Positions 43,999 through 52,978 of a stretch of DNA of 64,000 nt are shown here, one piece after another. How positions within the stretch are numbered: the first letter of the stretch is position 1; the number at the start of each line of letters is the position of its first letter. The DNA comes from Chloroflexota bacterium (lineage in GTDB: Bacteria; Chloroflexota; Anaerolineae; Promineifilales; Promineifilaceae). The stretch spans positions 23,794 to 87,793 of the forward strand of contig JAGOMA010000022.1 in the NCBI GenBank assembly GCA_017993775.1, read 5' to 3'. Position numbers and translations under genes: made by a program. A model generated the notes under the pieces. That model saw nothing but the letters and a program-made list of their open reading frames with translations. It was not told where the DNA came from and made no database searches.

Positions 43999-45837
43999 TT
44001 ACGATCTTCTGCTGATCAAGAGCAAACCCACGCCCGCAAGGGCCATCACGACAATAACGCTCAGGGCGATGAGTACCAGGGTATTCAAACCGGGCAGGGA
44101 ATTGCCTGAGTTTGTGGACGAAGTAGACATGGCATTGGTGGGAACCGGGGCGGGGGTGTTGTTGGCAACGGCCGTTGCCCCCGGCGTATGAGTCGGTAAA
44201 GCCGTAACCGTCGGCAGCGGCGTTTCCGTAGGCGGCGGGCTGGCCGTGGGTGTCGGCGTTTCCAGCTCTGCGGGCAAATTTGTCGAGCCGCCCACCTCTT
44301 CCGGCTGTGGCTGATGACCCACCACTACTTCTTGCCCCAATTGCAAAACGCTGGTTTCATCCAAACCGCTCACCTCGTAGAAGGCTTCCATCGTGAGATC
44401 GTAGGTGCTGGCAATGCCGATGGGTGTATCCCCTTCTTTGACGATGTGGACGATACGGCCGTCTGGTTTTACGCGCGCCTGGGGAAAGCCTGGCAGGAGC
44501 GTGGAGCCATCTGGCAAAACGGAATAGCCGATAATCAAAGTTTGCCCGGCGGTCAACAAAGCCCCTTCTGTGAGATTGTTGAAGGCATACAAATCACCCA
44601 GCGGTACGTTAAACCGGGTGGCAATGCCGATAAAGCTGTCGCCAGGCAAAACGGTGTAGACGATACGGCCGTCTGGCAGCGCCGTAGGGGTGACAAACGG
44701 CGTGGCGCTCGGCAGCGGCGTGGCCGTATTGGCCGGCGTGTTGGTCACTGCGGGGGTGGCGGATGGGTTGATTTGCTGCGCGCCGCCTGAGGCAGAAACT
44801 GCTGTGGATTGTGGGTTGGCGACGGCCGTTGTGGGTTGAATAGGTGGGGGCGGCGGCGCTGCCAAACTGCCAGATTTAAACCCGGCGCTCAATTCGGCCG
44901 TGAGTTGTAAAAATGTATTACCATATTCCAGACTCGGCTCAATCTGGCTGCCCTCTTTCCATTCGTTGAACGAGGTGATAATCAGCATATCCGGCGAACT
45001 GGCGGCCGCGCCGCCAAAACTAGCGCGATAAAAATCGCCGTTGCTCCGATCGCGGGAAAACGCCGCGTCGCCGCGTCCCAGCAAGGTGTCATCCCAACCG
45101 GGCATGGCCGTGGCTACCCAATACTTATACCCGCCATACGTGGCGGCGGCGGCGCGGGTGTTAGATGCCCAACTGGCCGCTGTGCCCGCCGGGTTGCCCG
45201 ACCAGGCGATGTTATACAGGTGGAGGCCGTCAAACGCGCCCAGGTAGCTGGTATCGCCGCCTTCGGCGATCCAGATACTGTTGCGGTCCGGGTCTACCGC
45301 ATTACGAATCGTCACCCATTCACCGGCCGAAAGCAGCCAATTGGCCCAGAAAAAGACCACCGGTTTGCCATCGACGCGCAAATAGGCGGGATGGGTGGTA
45401 TGTGTGGCGAAAAGAGTGCGCAGGGCATTGATCCGGTCGTCGTTGGTGGCGAAGAATGGACTGCCGGTTTCAAAATCTACGGCAGCCTTAAAACCACGCC
45501 CGCCGGCGATGTTGAGTAAGGCGCGGAAATTGGTTTCGGTCTGATTATTCGCCTCTTGAGGTCCATACCAACTTTGCACGAACCCATCAATGCCGGCCGA
45601 TTGCGCGTCGGACACCTGGCGTTGGATGACGCCGGTATCGGTGGAAAAGTAAGGCGATACTGGCTGGTAGGGTGTTTTGCCGGGACCAAAGGCATCCGGG
45701 CTGTACCAGGCGTAATAAAAAGCGAGAACGAGGCGCGTCTGGCCCTGGGCTTTGGCTGCCGGAGGGCTAATCGCCTGGCCCAGCAGGAAGAGCAGGCCGA
45801 TGACGACTATTAGAAAAAGTGTTTTTGATTTATTCAT
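43999..45837 (-). CDS. GH99-like secreted protein with two LysM domains and C-terminal anchor
   Basis: A 612-residue protein with a signal peptide. The N-terminal domain (about 35-330) is like GH99 and WbsX-type proteins: [33 protein letters not shown] and [17 protein letters not shown], with Glu residues that suit an endo-acting hydrolase. A Pro/Thr linker leads to two LysM domains ([16 protein letters not shown] and [17 protein letters not shown]) and a tail NSLPGLNT, hydrophobic helix, SRRS. It probably cleaves a surface glycan while bound to the wall. I chose the ATG at 45837, since the signal peptide begins there; one five codons upstream is possible. It is 35 bp after sppA on the same strand. 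Confidence 0.82.
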   Translation of the reverse strand: MNKSKTLFLIVVIGLLFLLGQAISPPAAKAQGQTRLVLAFYYAWYSPDAFGPGKTPYQPVSPYFSTDTGVIQRQVSDAQSAGIDGFVQSWYGPQEANNQTETNFRALLNIAGGRGFKAAVDFETGSPFFATNDDRINALRTLFATHTTHPAYLRVDGKPVVFFWANWLLSAGEWVTIRNAVDPDRNSIWIAEGGDTSYLGAFDGLHLYNIAWSGNPAGTAASWASNTRAAAATYGGYKYWVATAMPGWDDTLLGRGDAAFSRDRSNGDFYRASFGGAAASSPDMLIITSFNEWKEGSQIEPSLEYGNTFLQLTAELSAGFKSGSLAAPPPPPIQPTTAVANPQSTAVSASGGAQQINPSATPAVTNTPANTATPLPSATPFVTPTALPDGRIVYTVLPGDSFIGIATRFNVPLGDLYAFNNLTEGALLTAGQTLIIGYSVLPDGSTLLPGFPQARVKPDGRIVHIVKEGDTPIGIASTYDLTMEAFYEVSGLDETSVLQLGQEVVVGHQPQPEEVGGSTNLPAELETPTPTASPPPTETPLPTVTALPTHTPGATAVANNTPAPVPTNAMSTSSTNSGNSLPGLNTLVLIALSVIVVMALAGVGLLLISRRS

Positions 45838-45871
45838 AAATGGTTCAGGCATTCGGGATCAGGAACGGCCG

Positions 45872-46939
45872 TTATTCGGCCCCTGGTCCCACATACCGAT
45901 ATTCCAAAGATGGAGTGGTAAATTCTGTTAGTAAATCCAGCGTGCGCTCAGCCTCAGTCTTGCCCAGTTGCGTGGTAAACCCCAGGATGATTTCCCGCAG
46001 AGTGGGAGCCTGATTGGCATATTCCACCACTCGCGGGTCGCCGCTGATGCCGCCGAGTTCAGCGGCTTTGGTGATGGCGTCTTGGAAATTACCCAATTGA
46101 TCGACCAGGCCATTGGCCAGCGCCTGACGTCCGGAATAGACACGGCCGTCGGCCAGCACGCGCACCTCTTCTTCGGAAAGGTGACGGCCGTCAGCGATTA
46201 CACGCACAAACTCTTCATACGCCTCGTTGGTAATAGATTCCAGAATCGCGCGCTGTTCCGGCGTCAATTCTGCCCAGGTGCTGCCCATAGCTTTGTTTTC
46301 GCCGCTGGTGATGTCTACGATTTTTACGCCCACTTTATCGATCAATTCAGACGCGTCGTAAAGCGTCAGAATGACGCCCAGACTGCCGGTTAGCGTATCC
46401 GGGCGAGCGATGATGTAGTCCGCCGGGGCGCTGACATAATAACCGCCGGAAGCGGCCACGCTAACCATGCTGACAACAATCGGTTTTTCGATGGTTTGCA
46501 GCGCTTCCCAAATTTGGGCTGATCCGGTTACCGAACCACCCGGACTGTCTACCAGGAGGAGGATGGCTTTGACGCTGGAGTCGCCAGCCGCGTTTTCCAG
46601 ATCACGAATAACGCGCCCACTCACCGCTTCACCGCCGGCGCCAGACTGGTCGCCGCTTAGAATCGTTCCTTCAATGCGGACAACAGCTACTGCGTCGCCA
46701 AATCCGGCGCCAGATGTGCCGGGCGCGCTGGCGAAACCCAGAATGCTGGCGCCAAACACGGCCGTTCCGGCGAACACCGCACAACTGCAAACCGGCAGCA
46801 AAAATCCGACAACCACGCTGATAAGCACCCATACGGAGGTGCGATCTGTTTTTTTCGGTTCCCCTGTTGCCGATGGGCCTGCCTGTGGCAGACTGGTTAA
46901 GGGGAGATCAGAGGACGAAACGGCCGTTGGCTCTTCCAT
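45872..46939 (-). CDS. sppA: Signal peptide peptidase SppA
   Basis: A 355-residue membrane serine protease of the SppA type that degrades cleaved signal peptides. One membrane anchor lies at about 35-70. The active site shows as Ser164 in VAASGGYYV and Lys216 in TSGENKAMG, with LVDSPGGSV at 129-137. It is a single-domain (Gram-positive-length) form. It is upstream of and close to the GH99-like gene. A 326-bp spacer separates it from the divergent rpsF operon. Confidence 0.95.
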   Translation of the reverse strand: MEEPTAVSSSDLPLTSLPQAGPSATGEPKKTDRTSVWVLISVVVGFLLPVCSCAVFAGTAVFGASILGFASAPGTSGAGFGDAVAVVRIEGTILSGDQSGAGGEAVSGRVIRDLENAAGDSSVKAILLLVDSPGGSVTGSAQIWEALQTIEKPIVVSMVSVAASGGYYVSAPADYIIARPDTLTGSLGVILTLYDASELIDKVGVKIVDITSGENKAMGSTWAELTPEQRAILESITNEAYEEFVRVIADGRHLSEEEVRVLADGRVYSGRQALANGLVDQLGNFQDAITKAAELGGISGDPRVVEYANQAPTLREIILGFTTQLGKTEAERTLDLLTEFTTPSLEYRYVGPGAE

Positions 46940-47123
46940 TTAAATTCTCAATCCTTATTTCATGGTGGCTGCTCTGACCCAAAAGCAAATTACACTTCTG
47001 GATACAAATCATGCGGCTGGCAATAAACCCCTCAGGATCCAACCATCACCCCATAAAAAATCATCAAACGAGCGATTACTGCGCCTGTCATTATACCGTT
47101 GAACCGGAAAGGGCAAAGAAGAC

Positions 47124-47151
47124 TTGAACAATTCTTAATATGTGTTATTAT
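47124..47151 (+). promoter_or_regulatory. Sigma70-type promoter and leader of the rpsF operon
   Basis: TTGAAC and TATTAT are 16 bp apart, giving a leader of about 108 bases to the rpsF ATG. The leader holds an AGCAGC...GCTGCT hairpin (47168-47196) and CCG-containing stems close to the ribosome-binding site AAAGGAGGT, where an S6:S18 autoregulatory structure would be expected. The rest of the 46940-47265 spacer shows nothing else I recognise. Confidence 0.55.
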
Positions 47152-47265
47152 CCCGCGTTCGTTGCACAGCAGCATAAAATTTAATGTTTCGCTGCTTTCC
47201 GCTCTTGACTTGATCAGGGGCATAACTCGCCCGAGTAATTCCACGGAAAGGAGGTTTATAGCAAC

Positions 47266-47559
47266 ATGCGCGAGTACGAAGTCACGATTATTTTGCAACC
47301 TAAATTAGAGGAGTCGCCCCGCAATGAATTGCTGGAGCGCATCATAGGCTGGATGACCAACGGTGTTGAAGACGCGGAAAAGCCCGTCGCCAACCATTGG
47401 GGCAAACGGTTTATGGCTTACGACATTCAAGGCTTTCAGGAAGGCTATTACGTCATCTATGATGCCAAGATAGAGCCGGAGCAAATTACGGAACTGGAAC
47501 GCAACTTCCAGTTCACCGAAGATATTTTGCGTTACCTGGTTGTCCGTAAAGAATCGTAA
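47266..47559 (+). CDS. rpsF: 30S ribosomal protein S6
   Basis: A 97-residue S6 with the typical start MREYEVTIILQPKLEE and core WGKRFMAYDIQGFQEGYYVIYDAKIEPEQITELERNFQFTEDILRYLVVR. It pairs with S18 on the platform of the small subunit. A very strong ribosome-binding site (AAAGGAGGT) lies 8 bases upstream. It is first in rpsF-ssb-rpsR. Confidence 0.97.
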   Translation: MREYEVTIILQPKLEESPRNELLERIIGWMTNGVEDAEKPVANHWGKRFMAYDIQGFQEGYYVIYDAKIEPEQITELERNFQFTEDILRYLVVRKES

Positions 47560-47637
47560 GAAGTTGTCGGTCGCCGCAAGGTGGGTGTCAGCGAATTGAT
47601 GAGCGCCCCCCTGAGGTTGCGGCCCAGAGAGTGGTAA

Positions 47638-47976
47638 ATGAACAAAGGATTAAACAAAGTCTTGTTGATTGGTCGTGTGGAAGGGACGGTGGATACCCGT
47701 CGAATGCCAAACGGCCGTCCCGTGGCTGCGTTTACTCTGGCAGTCCCACGCGCCTGGACTTCTGCTGAAGGGGAGCACTTCGAAGAGACGGAATGGTTTA
47801 ACATAGTGGCCTGGGGCACTCTGGCTGAGGTTTGCGAAAAACGCCTGACCAACGAGGGGCAAATTTACCTCGAGGGGCGGCTGCAAACACGCAGTTGGGA
47901 CGACAGCGCCGGTCGTAAACACTTCCGCACCGAAGTCGTCGCTCAGGAAATCATAACCTTATCAAGTTTTGAATAA
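47638..47976 (+). CDS. ssb: Single-stranded DNA-binding protein, short form
   Basis: A 112-residue OB-fold SSB: NKVLLIGRVEGTVDTRRMPNGRPVAAFTLAVPR, TEWFNIVAWGTLAEVCEKRLTNEGQIYLEGRLQTRSWDD. It coats single-stranded DNA as a tetramer. The protein ends right after the OB fold (VVAQEIITLSSFE), so it lacks the Gly/Pro linker and the acidic DDDIPF-type tip used to recruit partners. It sits between rpsF and rpsR, the usual place. Either the tip is missing in this lineage or a second SSB exists elsewhere. Confidence 0.93.
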   Translation: MNKGLNKVLLIGRVEGTVDTRRMPNGRPVAAFTLAVPRAWTSAEGEHFEETEWFNIVAWGTLAEVCEKRLTNEGQIYLEGRLQTRSWDDSAGRKHFRTEVVAQEIITLSSFE

Positions 47977-48033
47977 AAAATTTGTCACGCCGCAGATAAT
48001 TTACCTGCGAGTGTGTCGCCCATGGAGGATATT

Positions 48034-48273
48034 ATGACTTTTCAACAAGGTCGTAAGCGTTTTGTGCGCAGAAAGCGTGTTTGTGAATTTTGTGTCGAAG
48101 GCAGCAATTTTATCGATTACAAAGACGCGGAAAATCTGAAGCGTTACGTAACCGAATTTGGCCGTATGCGGCCGCGGCGTCAGACCGGTACTTGCGCCAA
48201 ACACCAGCGTTCACTGGCTGTCGCTGTCAAGCGTGCTCGCCACATCGCGCTGCTTCCTTTTGCTGTTGAGTAA
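48034..48273 (+). CDS. rpsR: 30S ribosomal protein S18
   Basis: A 79-residue S18 with [66 protein letters not shown]. The CXXC and CXXXH pairs (C-E-F-C and C-A-K-H) could bind zinc. I chose the ATG at 48034, five bases after GGAGG; an ATG seven codons upstream is in frame but lies on the ribosome-binding site's wrong side. Confidence 0.96.
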   Translation: MTFQQGRKRFVRRKRVCEFCVEGSNFIDYKDAENLKRYVTEFGRMRPRRQTGTCAKHQRSLAVAVKRARHIALLPFAVE

Positions 48274-48298
48274 CGGCAAATAAATAATCGATCTGGCT

Positions 48299-49669
48299 AT
48301 GAGCAAGAAAACCACAAACAGTAGAGCGAAAGAAGAAGAATTACGCCAATCACGCAAAGAAGTTCTTCTTGCCAGAAAGCAGGCGCAGCAAACCCGCCAG
48401 CTCCGTATTGCTTTAGGATTGGTGGGAGTTTTGATTGTCGCCGTGCTTGCTGTGGCGGTGATCAATGAATTATTTGTCGCCCCCAATCGAAGTGTAGCTA
48501 CGGTTAACGATGACCAGATTTCCCTGAAAGCATTTCAGGAACAAGTGTCATTTGAACGCGCCCGCCGGGTGGTGTTGTTGGAAGATCAGTTAACTGCTTT
48601 TGGTGGAGACGTGGGCATTATCCAACAATTCGCCAATCAGCTGTTGGTTGATATGTACCCGACAAATGCGGAAACTTTTGGCGAAACGGTGTTGAATCAA
48701 ATGGTTGATGATGTCTTAATCCGCCAAGCCGCGCAGGAACGGGGAATTACGGTTACCGATGCCGAGGTAGACGCAGAAATTGGCCGGTCATTCAACTTTT
48801 TTGATGGTGGATTGCCAACGCCGCTGCCGACTGCCACGCAAACGGCCGTACCCACCCCTTCCGTCACCCCCATTCCTACGGCCGTGATTACCGACGTGCT
48901 GCCGACAGCCACCAGCTTCCCCACGCCCACCGCTGGTCCAACCAACACACCGCAGCCGACCGCCACTCCGGTTACGGCCGATGCTTTCCAGCAGCAGCTG
49001 TCCGATTTGTTGCAGCAGTACACAGACCTGGGCGTTAACCAAAACGCTTACCGGGAAAGTGTGCGTATGCAGTTATACCGTCAGAAATTGGCCGATGTCC
49101 TGGCCGTGGAAGAAGAACTGCCCCGCGACGCGGAACACGCCAACTTCTACGTTCTAGTTTTTGACAACCGCGCAGAAGCAGACGATGTGGCCTCTACATT
49201 GACCGCCGATAATTTCCTGGAAGTTTGGAATACCATCCGTAGTCAACAGTCGAACCCCGATGCGACATCAACCGCGTTTGCCACAGAATTGTTTAACCGG
49301 ACGCAAGATGATCTGGCAACAACCTTTAACCAGGAACTGGCAACGGCCGTATTCGAGCAAGCGCTCAATGCCCCCACGCCGGTCATCACCATTACCGGCC
49401 AAGACGGCACGACAAATTTCGTCATCGCTGTTCCCAGCGGACGCGAGTTAGCCCCTTTGTCTGATTCGGCTTACCAGACCAAAAAAGATGAACTTGTGGC
49501 TTCCTTGCTAACTACGTTGCGAGGCGGTAATGTGGTTTTGGGAGATTTTTGGCGGGGTCGTGTACCCATGGAGCCAGCGTTGGATAATAAATTCTACGCG
49601 ACGCCCACGCCTGCCCCGGACCTGACCCTTCCCACAGTCGCGCCTGAGGCAGCTACGCCCGCGCCTTAA
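48299..49669 (+). CDS. SurA-like membrane-anchored foldase with degenerate PPIase
   Basis: A 456-residue protein with a charged cytoplasmic N-terminus, one membrane anchor (about 38-60) and an extracellular SurA-N type helical domain (NRSVATVNDDQISLKAFQEQV ... VLNQMVDDVLIRQAAQERGITVTDAEVDAEI). A Thr/Pro-rich stretch (about 177-222) is inserted before the rest. The parvulin-like domain begins HANFYVLVFDNRAEADDVASTL but looks degenerate, so isomerase activity is doubtful. It probably assists folding of exported proteins. It is 25 bp after rpsR and may be the last gene of that operon. Confidence 0.82.
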   Translation: MSKKTTNSRAKEEELRQSRKEVLLARKQAQQTRQLRIALGLVGVLIVAVLAVAVINELFVAPNRSVATVNDDQISLKAFQEQVSFERARRVVLLEDQLTAFGGDVGIIQQFANQLLVDMYPTNAETFGETVLNQMVDDVLIRQAAQERGITVTDAEVDAEIGRSFNFFDGGLPTPLPTATQTAVPTPSVTPIPTAVITDVLPTATSFPTPTAGPTNTPQPTATPVTADAFQQQLSDLLQQYTDLGVNQNAYRESVRMQLYRQKLADVLAVEEELPRDAEHANFYVLVFDNRAEADDVASTLTADNFLEVWNTIRSQQSNPDATSTAFATELFNRTQDDLATTFNQELATAVFEQALNAPTPVITITGQDGTTNFVIAVPSGRELAPLSDSAYQTKKDELVASLLTTLRGGNVVLGDFWRGRVPMEPALDNKFYATPTPAPDLTLPTVAPEAATPAP

Positions 49670-49691
49670 ACGCAAAACCGTCGACTACATA

Positions 49692-49730
49692 AAAAAACAC
49701 CAGATAACCGCCGGTTATCTGGTGTTTTTT
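49692..49730. terminator. Bidirectional Rho-independent terminator
   Basis: An 18-bp perfect stem with a GCC loop ends in A and T runs of six. It lies between the SurA-like gene and the convergent small membrane protein and can serve both. Confidence 0.93.
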
Positions 49731-49748
49731 AGTTTATGCTGGCGGTGG

Positions 49749-50024
49749 TTAATGGATTTTTCGCCAAATGAGGTAAGAAGCGGCCATACTGCCCAGGAAA
49801 AAGAAAGCGAAGAAAGTAATAGCTGCCATGCTTATGCCTGGGAGTTTGAGAACGGCCGTGTCCATAAACAAACTCAATAAATTACTGCCCAAAACCCCGA
49901 GCGCCATCCCCAAAATACCCACCAGAACCCCCACCAAAGCCCCCAGGAAAATTGCCGTCATCATTTGCGATCGTTTTTGCTGCGTGTCTGTTGAATGATG
50001 TGCCGTTTGCGTGTTTGCTTTCAT
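49749..50024 (-). CDS. Small two-helix membrane protein of unknown function
   Basis: A 91-residue protein with a polar start (about 1-20) and two hydrophobic segments (about 22-52 and 62-86); the first is glycine-rich (GALVGVLVGILGMALGVLG). I recognise no family. It faces the SurA-like gene tail to tail across the shared terminator. Confidence 0.6.
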   Translation of the reverse strand: MKANTQTAHHSTDTQQKRSQMMTAIFLGALVGVLVGILGMALGVLGSNLLSLFMDTAVLKLPGISMAAITFFAFFFLGSMAASYLIWRKIH

Positions 50025-50173
50025 AAGCTAACTCCCAAAGTTCAGCCCTCTATACGTTACTTTTGACCAAATCGGTGAAATTCTGAATGCGCGCCTGCAA
50101 ACTGCTGCCCAACCAGATTATCTACAATTGATCTTAGACCTGTCAACCTTACCAAAGGGCTAACGGCTTGATT

Positions 50174-50203
50174 TTCGACTGGCAAGCCCTGGCGTGTTAT
50201 AAT
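50174..50203 (+). promoter_or_regulatory. Extended -10 promoter for sucCD
   Basis: TTCGAC (50174-50179) and TATAAT (50198-50203) are 18 bp apart, and TGT before the -10 fits an extended -10 element. The leader to the GTG start is about 85 bases. Confidence 0.7.
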
Positions 50204-50227
50204 TTTTTTCGATCTTTAAGCGTAAAT

Positions 50228-50258
50228 AGGGGCGAACGTCATGCTGTTCGCCCCTTTT
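50228..50258 (+). promoter_or_regulatory. Terminator-like hairpin in the sucCD leader (possible attenuator)
   Basis: A 10-bp stem (AGGGGCGAAC / GTTCGCCCCT) with an 8-nt loop is followed by TTTT, between the promoter and the ribosome-binding site of sucC. It may attenuate transcription; it could also be a leftover terminator. Confidence 0.5.
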
Positions 50259-50293
50259 CATTGCGAAAGCCCCACTGTTCAAGGAGAATTAGC

Positions 50294-51451
50294 GTGAATC
50301 TACATGAATATCAGGCAAAACGATTGTTTGCCGAACATGGTGTACCGATCCCGCAAGGGGATGTCGCTTCGACGCCCGCCGAAGCGCGCCAGATTACCCG
50401 CGAATTAGATGGCAAAGTTGTCGTCAAAGCGCAGGTCTTAACCGGAGGACGTGGCAAAGCTGGCGGCGTCAAACTGGCCAACAGCGCCGACGAAGCCGAA
50501 GCCCATGCCAAACAAATTCTTGGCATGGATATCAAAGGTTTCAAGGTTCGTCGTGTCCTCATCGACAAACAAGCCCCCGGAATCGACCAGGAAATTTACC
50601 TGGCCGTCCTCATCGATCGCGGCCGTCGCCTGCCCATGATCATGGCCTCTGCCTCAGGCGGAATGGACATTGAAGAAGTAGCCGACAAGACGCCCGAAAA
50701 GATTGTCACCGCCCACATCGAACCACAACTTGGTGTGCGTGGTTACCAGACCACATACATCGCCTCGCAAATCGGTTTGCCCCGCGAACTTTGGCGCGAT
50801 TTCCACAAAATCGTCGCCGGACTCTACGAATGCTTCAGAAGCAACGATGCCTCGCTCACGGAAATTAACCCCCTGGTTATTACTGGCGAAGGCAAACTCA
50901 TGGCAGTCGATGGCAAAATGACCATCGACGACAACGCCTTATCGCGCCAGCCACGGCTGGCCGAAATGCGCGACGTTGCCGAAGAACCAGAAGCCGAGCG
51001 TGAGGCTCGCCTGACCGGCATCAACTTTATCAAACTGGATGGAAATATCGGCTGCATGGTCAATGGCGCCGGTTTGGCCATGACGACGATGGACATCATC
51101 AAGCTGTTTGGCGGCGATCCGGCCAATTTCCTGGATATTGGCGGCGGCGCCAAAGCGGATCAGGTTGCCACTGGTTTGCGCCTGATTTTGTCTGATCCCA
51201 ATGTTGAGGCGGTGTTGATCAACATATTTGGCGGCATTACTCGTGGAGATGAAGTGGCCAAAGGGATTCTTCAGGCGTTGAGTGTTGTGCAGACGAAAGT
51301 ACCGATGGTCGTCCGTCTGGCGGGGACAAACGCGAAAGAGGGGCGGGAGATTTTGGCCGGGGCTGCCATGGAAACGGCCGAAACGTTATCCGATGCTGCC
51401 CAGAAGGCTGTTGCCGCTGCCGCAAAAGCCGCTAAGGCAAACCAGGAGTAG
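50294..51451 (+). CDS. sucC: Succinyl-CoA ligase (ADP/GDP-forming), beta subunit
   Basis: A 385-residue SucC. It carries the ATP-grasp domain ([42 protein letters not shown]) and the C-terminal CoA-ligase domain with [34 protein letters not shown]. With SucD it makes succinate and NTP from succinyl-CoA in the TCA cycle. The GTG start at 50294 is eight bases after AAGGAG and matches homologues; the frame open to 50168 runs through the promoter and leader. sucD follows three bases later. Confidence 0.96.
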   Translation: MNLHEYQAKRLFAEHGVPIPQGDVASTPAEARQITRELDGKVVVKAQVLTGGRGKAGGVKLANSADEAEAHAKQILGMDIKGFKVRRVLIDKQAPGIDQEIYLAVLIDRGRRLPMIMASASGGMDIEEVADKTPEKIVTAHIEPQLGVRGYQTTYIASQIGLPRELWRDFHKIVAGLYECFRSNDASLTEINPLVITGEGKLMAVDGKMTIDDNALSRQPRLAEMRDVAEEPEAEREARLTGINFIKLDGNIGCMVNGAGLAMTTMDIIKLFGGDPANFLDIGGGAKADQVATGLRLILSDPNVEAVLINIFGGITRGDEVAKGILQALSVVQTKVPMVVRLAGTNAKEGREILAGAAMETAETLSDAAQKAVAAAAKAAKANQE

Positions 51452-51454
51452 GTC

Positions 51455-52330
51455 ATGAGCATTTTAGTCGATAAAAATACACGGTTAGTTGTCCAGGGTA
51501 TTACCGGGCGTGAAGGCAGTTTCCATACGGAACAAATGTTGGCGTTTGGCACAAATGTGGTCGCGGGCGTTACCCCCGGAAAAGGCGGCCAGTGGTTTGA
51601 GTCAGACGGCCGTCGCGTGCCGATTTTTGATTCTGTTAAAAAAGCCGCAGAAGCCACCGGCGCAAATGTTTCGATCATATTTGTGCCGGCGCGGTTTGCT
51701 GTGGACGCAATTTACGAATCGGCCGATGCGGGCATCCCGTTGGCCGTCTGCCTGACGGAATATATTCCGGTTTTGGATATGATCGCGGTGCGGAATTATC
51801 TGGATTCCAAAAGCACGCGCCTTTTGGGACCGAATTGCCCCGGGCTGATCACGCCGGGACAGGCGAAGGTGGGAATTATCCCCGGCAATATCGTCAAGCC
51901 AGGGCACGTTGGCGTCGTTTCCAAGAGCGGCACCCTGACTTATGAAGTGGTGTATGCCCTGACGGAACGAGGGATCGGACAATCTACTTGCGTGGGCATC
52001 GGCGGCGATCCGATTCAGGGCACGGACTTTATTGACGTGCTGCAAATGTTTGAGGAAGACCCGGAAACAGAACAGGTCATCATGATTGGTGAGATTGGCG
52101 GTAATGCGGAAGAAAAGGCAGCCGCTTTTATCGCTGAACACATGAGTAAGCGGGTGACTTCGTTTATTGCCGGGCGTACAGCCCCGCCAGGACGGCGTAT
52201 GGGTCACGCTGGAGCTATTGTTGAGGGCAAAAGCGGTACGGCCGAAAGTAAAATTAAGGCTCTAAATGACGCTGGCGTTCAGGTGGCGGATAATCCTGAC
52301 AATATCGTTGATCTTGTGGTGCAGGGTTAA
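51455..52330 (+). CDS. sucD: Succinyl-CoA ligase, alpha subunit
   Basis: A 291-residue SucD. It has the CoA-binding Rossmann part ([36 protein letters not shown]), [35 protein letters not shown], and the active-site histidine in [22 protein letters not shown] that is phosphorylated in catalysis. It forms the alpha-beta complex with SucC and is in the same operon. Confidence 0.97.
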   Translation: MSILVDKNTRLVVQGITGREGSFHTEQMLAFGTNVVAGVTPGKGGQWFESDGRRVPIFDSVKKAAEATGANVSIIFVPARFAVDAIYESADAGIPLAVCLTEYIPVLDMIAVRNYLDSKSTRLLGPNCPGLITPGQAKVGIIPGNIVKPGHVGVVSKSGTLTYEVVYALTERGIGQSTCVGIGGDPIQGTDFIDVLQMFEEDPETEQVIMIGEIGGNAEEKAAAFIAEHMSKRVTSFIAGRTAPPGRRMGHAGAIVEGKSGTAESKIKALNDAGVQVADNPDNIVDLVVQG

Positions 52331-52341
52331 ATAGTGATCTG

Positions 52342-52384
52342 ATGTGCCGGGTACGGCCGTGGCAAACGGCCGTACCCGGCACAT
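52342..52384 (+). terminator. Perfect 19-bp hairpin after sucD
   Basis: Arms 52342-52360 and 52366-52384 pair perfectly with a 5-nt loop; each contains one ACGGCCGT. Only a weak T-rich tail (GTTTGCTT) follows. It separates sucD from rsmD and may terminate or stabilise the sucCD message. Confidence 0.7.
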
Positions 52385-52404
52385 GTTTGCTTCCGGGGCT
52401 TTGT

Positions 52405-52962
52405 ATGCGGGTAATTAGCGGCCGCGCGCGCGGACGAAAACTTAAACGAGTTCCCGGCGATTCTACTCGCCCGATTATGGATCGGGTGAAGGAAAGTTTG
52501 TTTGATATTTTGGCTCAGGATGTCGTGGGGGCACGCTGGCTGGATTTGTTTGCGGGTACCGGGCAGGTGGGCATTGAAGCGTTGAGCCGGGGGGCTACGG
52601 CCGTTACCTTTGTTGATAAAGTTCGGCCGGCTGTTCAAACCATCCAAGCGAATTTGCAAATTACCGGGTTGGCAACTGGGGCGCAGGTCGTTCAGGCGGA
52701 TTCATTTGCCTATTTGCGGCAGCAAGCGTTTGCTCCGTTTGACCTGATTTATGTAGCACCGCCGCAGTATTTAGGCTTGTGGGTGGAGGTGATGGCGGTG
52801 TTGGACGAGCGGCCGTCTGGATTTTTGCTTCCCGATGGCCTGGTGGTGGTGCAAATCGACCCGAAAGAACATCAGGACCTGGCCCTAAACAACTTTGCCG
52901 TGTTTGATAGACGCATCTACGGCAACACCGAGTTGCTATTTTTTGAAATTGTCGAACCGTGA
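52405..52962 (+). CDS. rsmD: RsmD-like 16S rRNA methyltransferase with altered catalytic motif
   Basis: A 185-residue homologue of RsmD, which methylates 16S rRNA G966 with SAM. It has MRVISGRARGRKLKRVPGDSTRPIMDRVKESLFDIL, the SAM-binding WLDLFAGTGQVGIEALSRGA and AVTFVDK. The catalytic motif, DPP(F/Y) in E. coli, reads IYVAPPQY here, so the Asp is Ala. The ATG at 52405 follows the family start; the frame extending to 52342 runs through the hairpin. Activity is uncertain but may be kept if this is a lineage variant. Confidence 0.85.
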   Translation: MRVISGRARGRKLKRVPGDSTRPIMDRVKESLFDILAQDVVGARWLDLFAGTGQVGIEALSRGATAVTFVDKVRPAVQTIQANLQITGLATGAQVVQADSFAYLRQQAFAPFDLIYVAPPQYLGLWVEVMAVLDERPSGFLLPDGLVVVQIDPKEHQDLALNNFAVFDRRIYGNTELLFFEIVEP

Positions 52963-52978
52963 CAAGCTTACTCCCCGT

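Noticed and set aside
50168..50293. Upstream extension of SucC
   Set aside because: It would translate through the promoter and leader hairpin, while GTG at 50294 has AAGGAG and matches homologues.
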